From NCBI GenBank assembly GCA_964036275.1, contig OZ038437.1, forward strand, positions 18,706,859 to 18,770,858: a stretch of DNA of 64,000 nucleotides, written 5' to 3'. The notes under the pieces are model-generated. The model did not search any database. It worked only from the letters and a program-made list of their open reading frames with translations, and had not been told where the DNA came from. The stretch is from Litoditis marina (Eukaryota > Nematoda > Chromadorea > Rhabditida > Rhabditidae). Within the stretch, counting starts at the first letter, position 1; every line of letters begins with the position of its first letter. Positions 26,028 to 38,500 of the stretch are shown here, one piece after another. A program made the position numbers and the translations under genes.

Positions 26028-26555
26028 ATCATCGACGTGGAAAAACGTGTAGCTTTGCGACGTCATGACGTCGCAAATATAGGCAAAGGCCAGAATGTTC
26101 ATTTTCTTGAAAATGACAACTGTAAGAGTTTCAGATATTTTTAACTCATTATTGAAACTATTCCAACCAACTTTGGGAACGTTCGACCATCGACGTGGAA
26201 AAACGTGTAACTTTGCGACGTCATGACGTCGCAAATATAGGCAAAGGCCAGAATATTCATTTTCTTGAAAATGACAATTGTAAGAGTTTCATATATTTTT
26301 AACTCATTATTGAAAACTATTCCAATCAATTTTGGGATGTTTTGATCATCGACGCGGAAAAAAGGGTAACTTTGCGACGTCATGACGTCGCAAATATAGG
26401 CAAAGGCCAAAATGTTCGTTTTCTTGAAAATGGCAATTGTAAGAGTTTCATATATTTCTAATTCATTATTGAAAACTATTCCAATCAATTTTGGGATGTT
26501 TTGATCATCGACGTGGAAAAACGTGTAACTTTGCGACGTCATGACGTCGCAAATA
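25730..26555 (+). repeat. 0.8-kb block duplicated 2,384 bp downstream, copy 1
   Basis: It matches about 28114-28939. Shared markers are AATAAAGGC (25919/28303), the CAACTGTAAGAGTTTCAG monomer with GAAACTATTCCAACC (about 26118/28502), GGAACGTTCGACC, AAAAAAGGGTAAC (about 26356/28742) and CTAATTCATTATTG (about 26457/28843). Copy 1 carries private changes (GAATATTC, GACGCGG, GGCCAAAATGTTCG, AAATGGCAATTG). The offset is 15 monomers less 1 bp. Confidence 0.78.
26118..26200 (+). repeat. Marker monomer with GAAACTATTCCAACC and GGAACGTTCGACC (one of six)
   Basis: A recognisable monomer with AACTGTAAGAGTTTCAG, a 1-bp deletion (GAAACTATTCC) and GTTCGACC recurs near 26118, 28502, 49336, 51560, 59821 (with GGAATGTTCGACC and TTTCATATATTTCTAACTC) and 63000. 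Spacings from the shared minus-frame end are 2,384, 20,834, 2,224, 8,261 and 3,178 bp. It is followed one monomer later by AAAAAGGGTAAC in four cases. It is useful as a tracer of long-range array copying. Confidence 0.8.
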
Positions 26556-29550
26556 TAGACAAGGGCTAGAATGTTCATTTTCTTGAAAATGACAATTGTA
26601 AGAGTTTCATATATTTTTAACTCATTATTGAAAACTATTCCAATCAATTTTGGGAACGTTTGACCATCGACGTGGAAAAACGTGTAACTTTGCGACGTCA
26701 TGACGTCGCAAATATAGACAAAGGCCAGAATGTTCATTTTCTTGAAAATGACAATTGTAAGAGTTTCATATACTTTTAACTCATTATTGAAAACTATTCC
26801 AATCAATTTTGGGATGTTTTGATCATCGACGTGGAAAAACGTGTAGCTTTGCGACGTCATGACGTCGCAAATATAGGCAAAGGCCAGAATGTTCATTTTC
26901 TTGAAAATGACAATTGTAAGAGTTTCATATATTTTTAACTCATTATTGAAAACTATTCCAATCAATTTTGGGATGTTTTGATCATCGACGTGGAAAAACG
27001 TGTAGCTTTGCGACGTCATGACGTCGCAAATATAGGCAAAGGCCAGAATGTTCATTTTCTTGAAAATGACAATTGTAAGAGTTTCATATATTTTTTTCTC
27101 ATCATTAAAAACTATTCCAATCAATTTTGGGATGTTTTGATCATCGACGTGGAAAAACGTGTAGCTTTGCGACGTCATGACGTCGCAAATATAGAGAAAG
27201 GCCAGAAGGTTCATTTTCTCGGAAATGACAATTGTAAGAGTTTCATATACTTTTAACTCATTATTGAAAACTATTCCAATCAATTTTGAGATGTTTTGAT
27301 CATCGACGTGGAAAAACGTGTAACTTTGCGACGTCATGACGTCGCAAATATAGGCAAAGGCCAGAATGTTCATTTTCTCGAAAATGACAATTGTAAGAGT
27401 TTCATATATTTCTAACTCATTATTGAAAACTATTCCAATCAATTTTGAGATGTTTTGATCATCGACGTGGAAAAACGTGTAACTTTGCGACGTCATGACG
27501 TCGCAAATATAGGCAAAGGCCAGAAGGTTCATTTTCTTGAAAATGACAATTGTAAGAGTTTCATATACTTTTAACTCATTATTGAAAACTATTCCAATCA
27601 ATTTTGGGATGTTTTGATCATCGACGTGGAAAAACGTGTAGCTTTGCGACGTCATGACGTCGCAAATATAGGCAAAGGCCAGAATGTTCATTTTCTTGAA
27701 AATGACAATTGTAAGAGTTTCATATATTTTAAACTCATTATTGAAAACTATTCCAATCAATTTTGGGAACGTTTGACCATCGACGTGGAAAAACGTGTAA
27801 CTTTGCGACGTCATGACGTCGCAAATATAGGCAAAGGCCAGAATGTTCATTTTCTTGAAAATGACAATTGTAAGAGTTTCATATATTTTTAACTCATTAT
27901 TGAAAACTATTCCAATCAATTTTGGGAACGTTTGACCATCTACGTGAAAAAACGTGTAACTTTACGACGTCATGACGTCGCAAATATAGACAAGGGCTAG
28001 AATGTTCATTTTCTTGAAAATGACAATTGTAAGAGTTTCATATATTTCTAATTCATTATTGAAAACTATTCCAATCAATTTTGGGATGTTTTGATCATCG
28101 ACGTGGAAAAACGTGTAACTTTGCGACGTCATGACGTCGCAAATATAGACAAGGGCTAGAATGTTCATTTTCTTGAAAATGACAATTGTAAGAGTTTCAT
28201 ATATTTTTAACTCATTATTGAAAACTATTCCAATCAATTTTGGGAACGTTTGACCATCGACGTGGAAAAACGTGTAACTTTGCGACGTCATGACGTCGCA
28301 AATAAAGGCAAAGGCCAGAATGTTCATTTTCTTGAAAATGACAATTGTAAGAGTTTCATATACTTTTAACTCATTATTGAAAACTATTCCAATCAATTTT
28401 GGGATGTTTTGATCATCGACGTGGAAAAACGTGTAGCTTTGCGACGTCATGACGTCGCAAATATAGGCAAAGGCCAGAATGTTCATTTTCTTGAAAATGA
28501 CAACTGTAAGAGTTTCAGATATTTTTAACTCATTATTGAAACTATTCCAACCAACTTTGGGAACGTTCGACCATCGACGTGGAAAAACGTGTAACTTTGC
28601 GACGTCATGACGTCGCAAATATAGGCAAAGGCCAGAATGTTCATTTTCTTGAAAATGACAATTGTAAGAGTTTCATATATTTTTAACTCATTATTGAAAA
28701 CTATTCCAATCAATTTTGGGATGTTTTGATCATCGACGTGGAAAAAAGGGTAACTTTGCGACGTCATGACGTCGCAAATATAGGCAAAGGCCAGAATGTT
28801 CATTTTCTCGAAAATGACAATTGTAAGAGTTTCATATATTTCTAATTCATTATTGAAAACTATTCCAATCAATTTTGGGATGTTTTGATCATCGACGTGG
28901 AAAAACGTGTAACTTTGCGACGTCATGACGTCGCAAATATAGGCAAAGGCCAGAATGTTCATTTTCTCGAAAATGACAATTGTAAGAGTTTCATATATTT
29001 CTAACTCATTATTAAAAACTATTCCAATCAATTTTGAGATGTTTTGATCATCGACGTGGAAAAACGTGTAACTTTGCGACGTCATGCCGTCGCAAATATA
29101 GAGAAAGGCCAGAAGGTTTATTTTCTTGAAAATGACAATTGTAAGAGTTTCATATACTTTTAACTCATTATTGAAAACTATTCCAATCAATTTTGGGATG
29201 TTTTGATCATCGACGTGGAAAAACGTGTAGCTTTGCGACGTCATGACGTCGCAAATATAGGCAAAGGCCAGAATGTTCATTTTCTTGAAAATGACAATTG
29301 TAAGAGTTTCATATATTTTTAACTCATTATTGAAAACTATTCCAATCAATTTTGGGATGTTTTGATCATCGACGTGGAAAAACGTGTAACTTTGCGACGT
29401 CATGACGTCGCAAATATAGGCAAAGGCCAGAATGTTCATTTTCTTGAAAATGACAATTGTAAGAGTTTCATATATTTTTAACTCATTATTGAAAACTATT
29501 CCAATCAATTTTGGGATGTTTTGATCATCGACGTGAAAAAACGTGTAACT
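26556..29550 (+). repeat. Satellite mosaic containing copy 2 of the 2,384-bp pair
   Basis: Besides the block at about 28114-28939, this stretch has GTGTAGCTTTGCG monomers (26845, 27003, 27164, 27640), TTTTTTTCTCATCATTAAAAAC near 27090, TTTTCTCGGAAATG near 27217, and TTTTCTCGAAAATG near 27377, 28806 and 28966. It also carries the TTTACGACGTC variant at 27962 and 29551. The CTAATTCATT monomer at about 28047 repeats one at about 26457, 10 monomers away. No gene-like sequence is present. Confidence 0.7.
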
Positions 29551-30496
29551 TTACGACGTCATGACGTCGCAAATATAGACAAGGGCTAGAATGTTCATTT
29601 TCTTGAAAATGACAATTGTAAGAGTTTCATATATTTCTAACTCATTATTGGGAACTATTCCAATCAAACTTGGGAACGTTTGACCATCGACTTGGAAAAA
29701 CGTGTAACTTTGCGACGTCATGACGTCGCAAATATAGACAAGGGCTAGAATGTTCATTTTCTTGAAAATGACAATTGTAAGAGTTTCATATATTTTTATA
29801 TCATTATTGAAAACTATTCCAATCAATTTTGGGAACGTTTGACCATCGACGTGGAAAAATGTGTAACTTTGCGACGTCATGACGTCGCAAATATAGGCAA
29901 AGGCCAGAATGTTCATTTTCTTGAAAATGACAATTGTAAGAGTTTCATATATTTCTAACTCATTATTGAAAACTATTCCAATCAATTTTGGGATGTTTTG
30001 ATCATCGACGTGGAAAAACGTGTAACTTTGCGACGTCATGACGTCGCAAATATAGACAAGGGCTAGAATGTTCATTCTCTTGAAAATGACAATTGTAAGA
30101 GTTTCATATATTTCTGACTCATTATTGAGAACTGTTCCAATCAATTTTGGGATGTTTTGACCATCGACGTGGAAAAACGTGTAACTTTGCGACGTCATGA
30201 CGTCGCAAATATAGGCAAAGGCCAGAATGTTCATTTTCTTGAAAATGACAATTGTAAGAGTTTCATATATTTCTAACTCATTATTGAAAACTATTCCAAT
30301 CAATTTTGGGATGTTTTGATCATCGACGTGGAAAAACGTGTAACTTTGCGACGTCATGACGTCGCAAATATAGAGAAAGGCCAGAAGGTTTATTTTCTTG
30401 AAAATGACAATTTTAAGAGTTTCATATACTTTTAACTCATTATTGAAAACTATTCCAATCAATTTTGGGATGTTTTGATCATCGACGTGGAAAAAC

Positions 30497-30508
30497 GTGT
30501 AAAATATA
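30497..30508 (+). repeat. Palindrome-lacking junction 7 of 12
   Basis: First junction of the cassette region. The monomer after it carries CCAATCACTTTTGGG, and a TTTTTACTC 1-bp deletion follows at about 30729. Confidence 0.95.
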
Positions 30509-31266
30509 GGCAAAGGCCAGAATGTTCATTTTCTTGAAAATGACAATTGTAAGAGTTTCATATATTTCTAACTCATTATTGAAAACTATTCCAATCACTT
30601 TTGGGATGTTTTGATCATCGACGTGGAAAAACGTGTAACTTTGCGACGTCATGACGTCGCAAATATAGGCAAAGGCCAGAATGTTCATTTTCTTGAAAAT
30701 GACAATTGTAAGAGTTTCATATATTTTTACTCATTACTGAAAACTATTCCAATCAATTTTGGGATGTTTTGATCATCGACGTGGAAAACGTGTAACTTTG
30801 CGACGTCATGACGTCGCAAATATAGACAAGGGCTAGAATGTTCATTTTCTTGAAAATGACAATTGTAAGAGTTTCATATATTTCTGACTCATTATTAAGA
30901 ACTGTTCCAATCAATTTTGGGATGTTTTGACCATCGACGTGGAAAAACGTGTAACTTTGCGACGTCATGACGTCGCAAATATAGACAAGGGCTAGAATGT
31001 TCATTTTCTTGAAAATGACAATTGTAAGAGTTTCATATATTTCTGACTCATTATTAAGAACTGTTCCAATCAATTTTGGGATGTTTTGACCATCGACGTG
31101 GAAAAACGTGTAACTTTGCGACGTCATGACGTCGCAAATATAGGCAAAGGCCAGAATGTTCATTTTCTTGAAAATGACAATTGTAAGAGTTTCATATATT
31201 TTTAACTCATTATTGAAAACTATTCCAATCAATTTTGGGATGTTTTGATCATCGACGTGGAAAAAC

Positions 31267-31278
31267 GTGTAAAATATA
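31267..31278 (+). repeat. Palindrome-lacking junction 8 of 12
   Basis: 770 bp after junction 7 (5 monomers less 25 bp: this deletion plus two 1-bp deletions, at about 30729 and 30787). Confidence 0.95.
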
Positions 31279-31719
31279 GGCAAAGGCCAGAATGTTCATT
31301 TTCTTGAAAATGACAATTGTAAGAGTTTCATATATTTCTAACTCATTATTGAAAACTATTCCAATCAATTTTGGGATGTTTTGATCATCGACGTGGAAAA
31401 ACGTGTAACTTTGCGACGTCATGACGTCGCAAATATAGGCAAAGGCCAGAATGTTCATTTTCTTGAAAATGACAATTGTAAGAGTTTCATATATTTTTAC
31501 TCATTATTGAAAACTATTCCAATCAATTTTGGGATGTTTTGATCATCGACGTGGAAAAACGTGTAACTTTGCGACGTCATGACGTCGCAAATGTAGGCAA
31601 AGGCCAGAATGTTCATTTTCTTGAAAATGACAATTGTAAGAGTTTCATATATTTTTAACTCATTATTGAAAACTATTCCAATCAATTTTGGGATGTTTTG
31701 ATCATCGACGTGGAAAAAC

Positions 31720-31731
31720 GTGTAAAATATA
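31720..31731 (+). repeat. Palindrome-lacking junction 9 of 12
   Basis: 453 bp after junction 8 (3 monomers less 24 bp), the tightest spacing in the window. The preceding monomer has CAAATGTAGGC. Confidence 0.95.
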
Positions 31732-34555
31732 GGCAAAGGCCAGAATGTTCATTTTCTTGAAAATGACAATTGTAAGAGTTTCATATATTTCTAACTCATT
31801 ATTGAAAACTATTCCAATCAATTTTGGGATGTTTTGATCATCGACGTGGAAAAACGTGTAACTTTGCGACGTCATGACGTCGCAAATATAGGCAAAGGCC
31901 AGAATGTTCATTTTCTTGAAAATGACAATTGTAAGAGTTTCATATATTTTTACTCATTATTGAAAACTATTCCAATCAATTTTGGGATGTTTTGATCATC
32001 GACGTGGAAAAACGTGTAACTTTGCGACGTCATGACGTCGCAAATATAGACAAGGGCTAGAATGTTCATTTTCTTGAAAATGACAATTGTAAGAGTTTCA
32101 TATACTTCTGACTCATTATTAAGAACTGTTCCAATCAATTTTGGGATGAATTGACCATCGACGTGGAAAAACGTGTAACTTTGCGACGTCATGACGTCGC
32201 AAATATAGGCAAAGGCCAGAATGTTCATTTTCTTGAAAATGACAATTGTAAGAGTTTCATATATTTCTGACTCATTATTAAGAACTGTTCCAATCAATTT
32301 TGGGATGTTTTGACCATCGACGTGGAAAAACGTATAACTTTGCGACGTCATGACGTCGCAAATATAGGCAAAGGCCAGAATGTTCATTTTCTTGAAAATG
32401 ACAATTGTGAGAGTTTCATATATTTCTAACTCATTATTGAAAACTATTCCAATCAATTTTGGGATGTTTTGATCATCGACGTGGAAAAACGTGTAACTTT
32501 GCGACGTCATGACGTCGCAAATATAGAGAAAGGCCAGAAGGTTTATTTTCTTGAAAATGACAATTTTAAGAGTTTCATATATTTCTAACTCATTATTGAA
32601 AACTATTCCAATCAATTTTGGGATGTTTTGATCATCGACGTGGAAAAACGTGTAACTTTGCGACGTCATGACGTCGCAAATATAGGCAAAGGCCAGAATG
32701 TTCATTTTGTTGAAAATGACAATTGTAAGAGTTTCATATATTTTTACTCATTATTGAAAACTATTCCAATCAATTTTTGGATGTTTTGATAATCGACGTG
32801 GGAAAACGTGTAACTTTGCGACGTCATGACGTCGCAAATATAGGCAAAGGCCAGAATGTTCATTTTCTTGAAAATGACAATTGTAAGAGTTTCATATATT
32901 TCTGGCTCATTATTAAGAACTGTTCCAATCAATTTTGGGATGTTTTGACCATCGACGTGGAAAAACGTGTAACTTTGCGACGTCATGACGTCGCAAATAT
33001 AGGCAAAGGCCAGAATGTTCATTTTCTTGAAAATGACAATTGTAAGAGTTTCATATATTTCTAACTCATTATTGAAAACTATTCCAATCAATTTTGGGAT
33101 GTTTTGATCATCGACGTGAAAAAACGTGTAACTTTGCGACGTCATGACGTCGCAAATATAGAGAAAGGCCAGAAGGTTTATTTTCTTGAAAATGACAATT
33201 TTAAGAGTTTCATATATTTCTAACTCATTATTGAAAACTATTCCAATCAATTTTGGGATGTTTTGATCATCGACGTGGAAAAACGTGTAACTTTGCGACG
33301 TCATGACGTCGCAAATATAGGCAAAGGCCAGAATGTTCATTTTGTTGAAAATGACAATTGTAAGAGTTTCATATATTTTTACTCATTATTGAAAACTATT
33401 CCAATCAATTTTGGGATGTTTTGATCATCGACGTGGAAAAACGTGTAACTTTGCGACGTCATGACGTCGCAAATATAGGCAAAGGCCAGAATGTTCATTT
33501 TCTTGAAAATGACAATTGTAAGAGTTTCATATATTTTTATATCATTATTGAAAACTATTCCAATCAATTTTGGGAACATTTGACCATCGACGTGGAAAAA
33601 CGTGTAACTTTGCGACGTCATGACGTCGCAAATATAGGCAAAGGCCAGAATGTTCATTTTCTTGAAAATGACAATTGTAAGAGTTTCATATATTTCTAAC
33701 TCATTATTGAAAACTATTCCAATCAATTTTGAGATGTTTTGATCATCGACGTGGAAAAATGTGTAACTTTGCGACGTCATGACGTCGCAAATATAGACAA
33801 GGGCTAGAATGTTCATTTTCTTGAAAATGACAATTGTAAGAGTTTCATATATTTCTGACTCATTATTGAGAACTGTTCCAATCAATTTTGGGATGTTTTG
33901 ACCATCGACGTGGAAAAACGTGTAACTTTGCGACGTCTTGACGTCGCAAATATAGGCAAAGGCCAGAATGTTCATTTTCTTGAAAATGACAATTGTAAGA
34001 GTTTCATATATTTCTAACTCATTATTGAAAACTATTCCAATCAATTTTGGGATGTTTTGATCATCGACGTGGAAAAACGTGTAACTTTGCGACGTCATGA
34101 CGTCGCAAATATAGACAAGGGCTTGAATGTTCATTTTCTTGAAAATGACAATTGTAAGAGTTTCATATATTTCTGACTCATTATTAAGAATTGTTCCAAT
34201 CAATTTTGGGATGTTTTGACCATCGACGTGGAAAAACGTGTAACTTTGCGACGTCATGACGTCGCAAATATAGACAAGGGCTAGAATGTTCATTTTCTTG
34301 AAAATGACAATTGTAAGAGTTTCATATATTTCTGACTCATTATTAAGAACTGTTCCAATCAATTTTGGGATGTTTTGACCATCGACGTGGAAAAACGTGT
34401 AACTTTGCGACGTCATGACGTCGCAAATATAGGCAAAGGCCAGAATGTTCATTTTCTTGAAAATGACAATTGTAAGAGTTTCATATATTTTTAACTCATT
34501 ATTGAAAACTATTCCAATCAATTTTGGGATGTTTTGATCATCGACGTGGAAAAAC

Positions 34556-34567
34556 GTGTAAAATATA
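34556..34567 (+). repeat. Palindrome-lacking junction 10 of 12
   Basis: Same sequence context as junctions 8 and 9, followed by a TTTTTACTC deletion monomer at about 34787. Confidence 0.95.
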
Positions 34568-35560
34568 GGCAAAGGCCAGAATGTTCATTTTCTTGAAAAT
34601 GACAATTGTAAGAGTTTCATATATTTCTAACTCATTATTGAAAACTATTCCAATCAATTTTGGGATGTTTTGATCATCGACGTGGAAAAACGTGTAACTT
34701 TGCGACGTCATGACGTCGCAAATATAGGCAAAGGCCAGAATGTTCATTTTCTTGAAAATGACAATTGTAAGAGTTTCATATATTTTTACTCATTATTGAA
34801 AACTATTCCAATCAATTTTGGGATGTTTTGATCATCGACGTGGAAAAACGTGTAACTTTGCGACGTCATGACGTCGCAAATATAGACAAGGGCTAGAATG
34901 TTCATTTTCTTGAAAATGACAATTGTAAGAGTTTCATATACTTCTGACTCATTATTAAGAACTGTTCCAATCAATTTTGGGATGTTTTGATCATCGACGT
35001 GGAAAAACGTGTAACTTTGCGACGTCATGACGTCGCAAATATAGGCAAAGGCCAGAATGTTCATTTTCTTGAAAATGACAATTGTAAGAGTTTCATATAT
35101 TTTTACTCATTATTGAAAACTATTCCAATCAATTTTGGGATGTTTTGATCATCGACGTGGAAAAACGTGTAACTTTGCGACGTCATGACGTCGCAAATAT
35201 AGGCAAAGGCCAGAATGTTCATTTTCTTGAAAATGACAATTGTAAGAGTTTCATATATTTTTACATCATTATTGAAAACTATTCCAATCAATTTTGGGAA
35301 CGTTTGACCATCGACGTGGAAAAACGTGTAACTTTGCGACGTCATGACGTCGCAAATATAGGCAAAGGCCAGAATGTTCATTTTCTTGAAAATGACAATT
35401 GTAAGAGTTTCATATATTTCTAACTCATTATTGAAAACTATTCCAATCAATTTTGAGATGTTTTGATCATCGACGTGGAAAAATGTGTAACTTTGCGACG
35501 TCATGACGTCGCAAATATAGAGAAAGGCCAGAAGGTTCATTTTCTTGAAAATGACAATTT

Positions 35561-38500
35561 TAAGAGTTTCATATATTTCTAACTCATTATTGAAAACTAT
35601 TCCAATCAATTTTGGGATGTTTTGATCATCGACGTGGAAAAACGTGTAACTTTGCGACGTCATGACGTCGCAAATATAGACAAGGGCTAGAATGTTCATT
35701 TTCTTGAAAATGACATTTGTAAGAGTTTCATATATTTCTGACTCATTATTGAGAACTGTTCCAATCAATTTTGGGATGTTTTGACCATCGACGTGGAAAA
35801 ACGTGTAACTTTGCGACGTCATGACGTCGCAAATATAGGCAAAGGCCAGAATGTTCATTTTCTTGAAAATGACAATTGTAAGAGTTTCATATATTTCTAA
35901 CTCATTATTGAAAACTATTCCAATCAATTTTGGGATGTTTTGATCATCGACGTGGAAAAACGTGTAACTTTGCGACGTCATGACGTCGCAAATATAGACA
36001 AGGGCTAGAATGTTCATTTTCTTGAAAATGACAATTGTAAGAGTTTCATATATTTCTGACTCATTATTGAGAACTGTTCCAATCAATTTTGGGATGTTTT
36101 GACCATCGACGTGGAAAAACGTGTAACTTTGCGACGTCATGACGTCGCAAATATAGGCAAAGGCCAGAATGTTCATTTTCTTGAAAATGACAATTGTAAG
36201 AGTTTCATATATTTCTAACTCATTATTGAAAACTATTCCAATCAATTTTGGGATGTTTTGATCATTGACGTGGAAAAACGTGTAACTTTGCGACGTCATG
36301 ACGTCGCAAATATAGAGAAAGGCCAGAATGTTCATTTTCTTGAAAATGACAATTTTAAGAGTTTCATATATTTCTAACTCATTAATGAAAACTATTCCAA
36401 TCAATTTTGGGATGTTTTGATCATCGACGTGGAAAAACGTGTAACTTTGCGACGTCATGACGTCGCAAATATAGGCAAAGGCCAGAATGTTCATTTTCTT
36501 GAAAATGACAATTGTAAGAGTTTCATATATTTCTAACTCATTATTGAAAACTATTCCAATCAATTTTGGGATGTTTTGATCATCGACGTGGAAAAACGTG
36601 TAACTTTGCGACGTCATGACGTCGCAAATATAGAGAAAGGCCAGAATGTTCATTTTCTTGAAAATGACAATTTTAAGAGTTTCATATATTTCTAACTCAT
36701 TATTGAAAACTATTCCAATCAATTTTGGGATGTTTTGATCATCGACGTGGAAAAACGTGTAACTTTGCGACGTCATGACGTCGCAAATGTAGGCAAAGGC
36801 CAGAATGTTCATTTTCTTGAAAATGACAATTGTAAGAGTTTCATATATTTTTACTCATTATTGAAAACTATTCCAATCAATTTTGGGTTGTTTTGATCAT
36901 CGACGCGGAAAAGCGTGTAACTTTGCGACGTCATGACGTCGCAAATATAGACAAGGGCTAGAATGTTCATTTTCTTGAAAATGACAATTGTAAGAGTTTC
37001 ATATATTTCTGACTCATTATCAAGAACTGTTCCAATCAATTTTGGGATGTTTTGACCATCGACGTGGAAAAACGTGTAACTTTGCGACGTCATGACGTCG
37101 CAAATATAGACAAGGGCTAGAATGTTCATTTTCTTGAAAATGACAATTGTAAAGTTTCATATATTTCTGACTCATTATTAAGAACTGTTCCAATCAATTT
37201 TGGGATGTTTTGACCATCGACGTGGGAAAACGTGTAACTTTGCGACGTCATGACGTCGCAAATATAGGCAAAGGCCAGAATGTTCATTTTCTTGAAAATG
37301 ACAATTGTAAGAGTTTCATATATTTTTAACTCATTATTGAAAACTATTCCAATCAATTTTGGGATGTTTTGATCATCGACGTGGAAAAACGTGTAAAATA
37401 TAGGCAAAGGCCAGAATGTTCATTTTCTTGAAAATGACAATTGTAAGAGTTTCATATATTTCTAACTCATTATTGAAAACTATTCCAATCAATTTTGGGA
37501 TGTTTTGATCATCGACGTGGAAAAACGTGTAACTTTGCGACGTCATGACGTCGCAAATATAGGCAAAGGCCAGAATGTTCATTTTCTTGAAAATGACAAT
37601 TGTAAGAGTTTCATATATTTTTACTCATTATTGAAAACTATTCCAATCAATTTTGGGATGTTTTGATCATCGACGTGGAAAAACGTGTAACTTTGCGACG
37701 TCATGACGTCGCAAATATAGACAAGGGCTAGAATGTTCATTTTCTTGAAAATGACAATTGTAAGAGTTTCATATACTTCTGACTCATTATTAAGAACTGT
37801 TCCGATCAATTTTGGGATGTTTTGACCATCGACGTGGAAAAACGTGTAACTTTGCGACGTCATGACGTCGCAAATATAGGCAAAGGCCAGAATGTTCATT
37901 TTCTTGAAAATGACAATTGTAAGAGTTTCATATATTTCTGACTCATTATTAAGAACTGTTCCAATCAATTTTGGGATGTTTTGATCATCGACGTGAAAAA
38001 ACCTGTAACTTTGCGACGTCATGACGTCGCAAATATAGACAAGGGCCAGAATGTTCATTTTCTTGAAAATGACAATTGTAAGAGTTTCATATGTTTCTAA
38101 CTCATTATTGAAAACTATTCCAATCAATTTTGAGATGTTTTTATCATCGACGTGGAAAAATGTGTAACTTTGCGACGTCATGACGTCGCAAATATAGGCA
38201 AAGGCCAGAATGTTCATTTTCTTGAAAATGACAATTGTAAGAGTTTCATATATTTCTAACTCATTATTGAAAACTATTCCAATCAATTTTGGGATGTTTT
38301 GATCATCGACGTGGAAAAACGTGTAACTTTGCGACGTCATGACGTCGCAAATTTAGACAAGGGCTAGAATGTTCATTTTCTTGAAAATGACAATTGTAAG
38401 AGTTTCATATATTTTTATATCATTATTGAAAACTATTCCAATCAATTTTGGGATGTTTTGATCATCGACGTGGAAAAACGTGTAACTTTGCGACGTCATG

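Larger units (their letters stand above)
29551..35560 (+). repeat. Indel-rich cassette region
   Basis: Short cassettes combining a palindrome-lacking monomer with a TTTTTACTC 1-bp-deletion monomer recur here. Junctions at 30497, 31267 and 31720 are 770 and 453 bp apart, and another lies at 34556. TTTTTACTC deletions are at about 30729, 31498, 31951, 32745, 33380, 34787 and 35104. A 5-monomer pair with ATAGAGAAAGG ... GGTTTATTTTC and ACAATTTTAAG lies at about 31951-33379 (offset 794 bp). Frames are chopped into short pieces as a result. Confidence 0.75.
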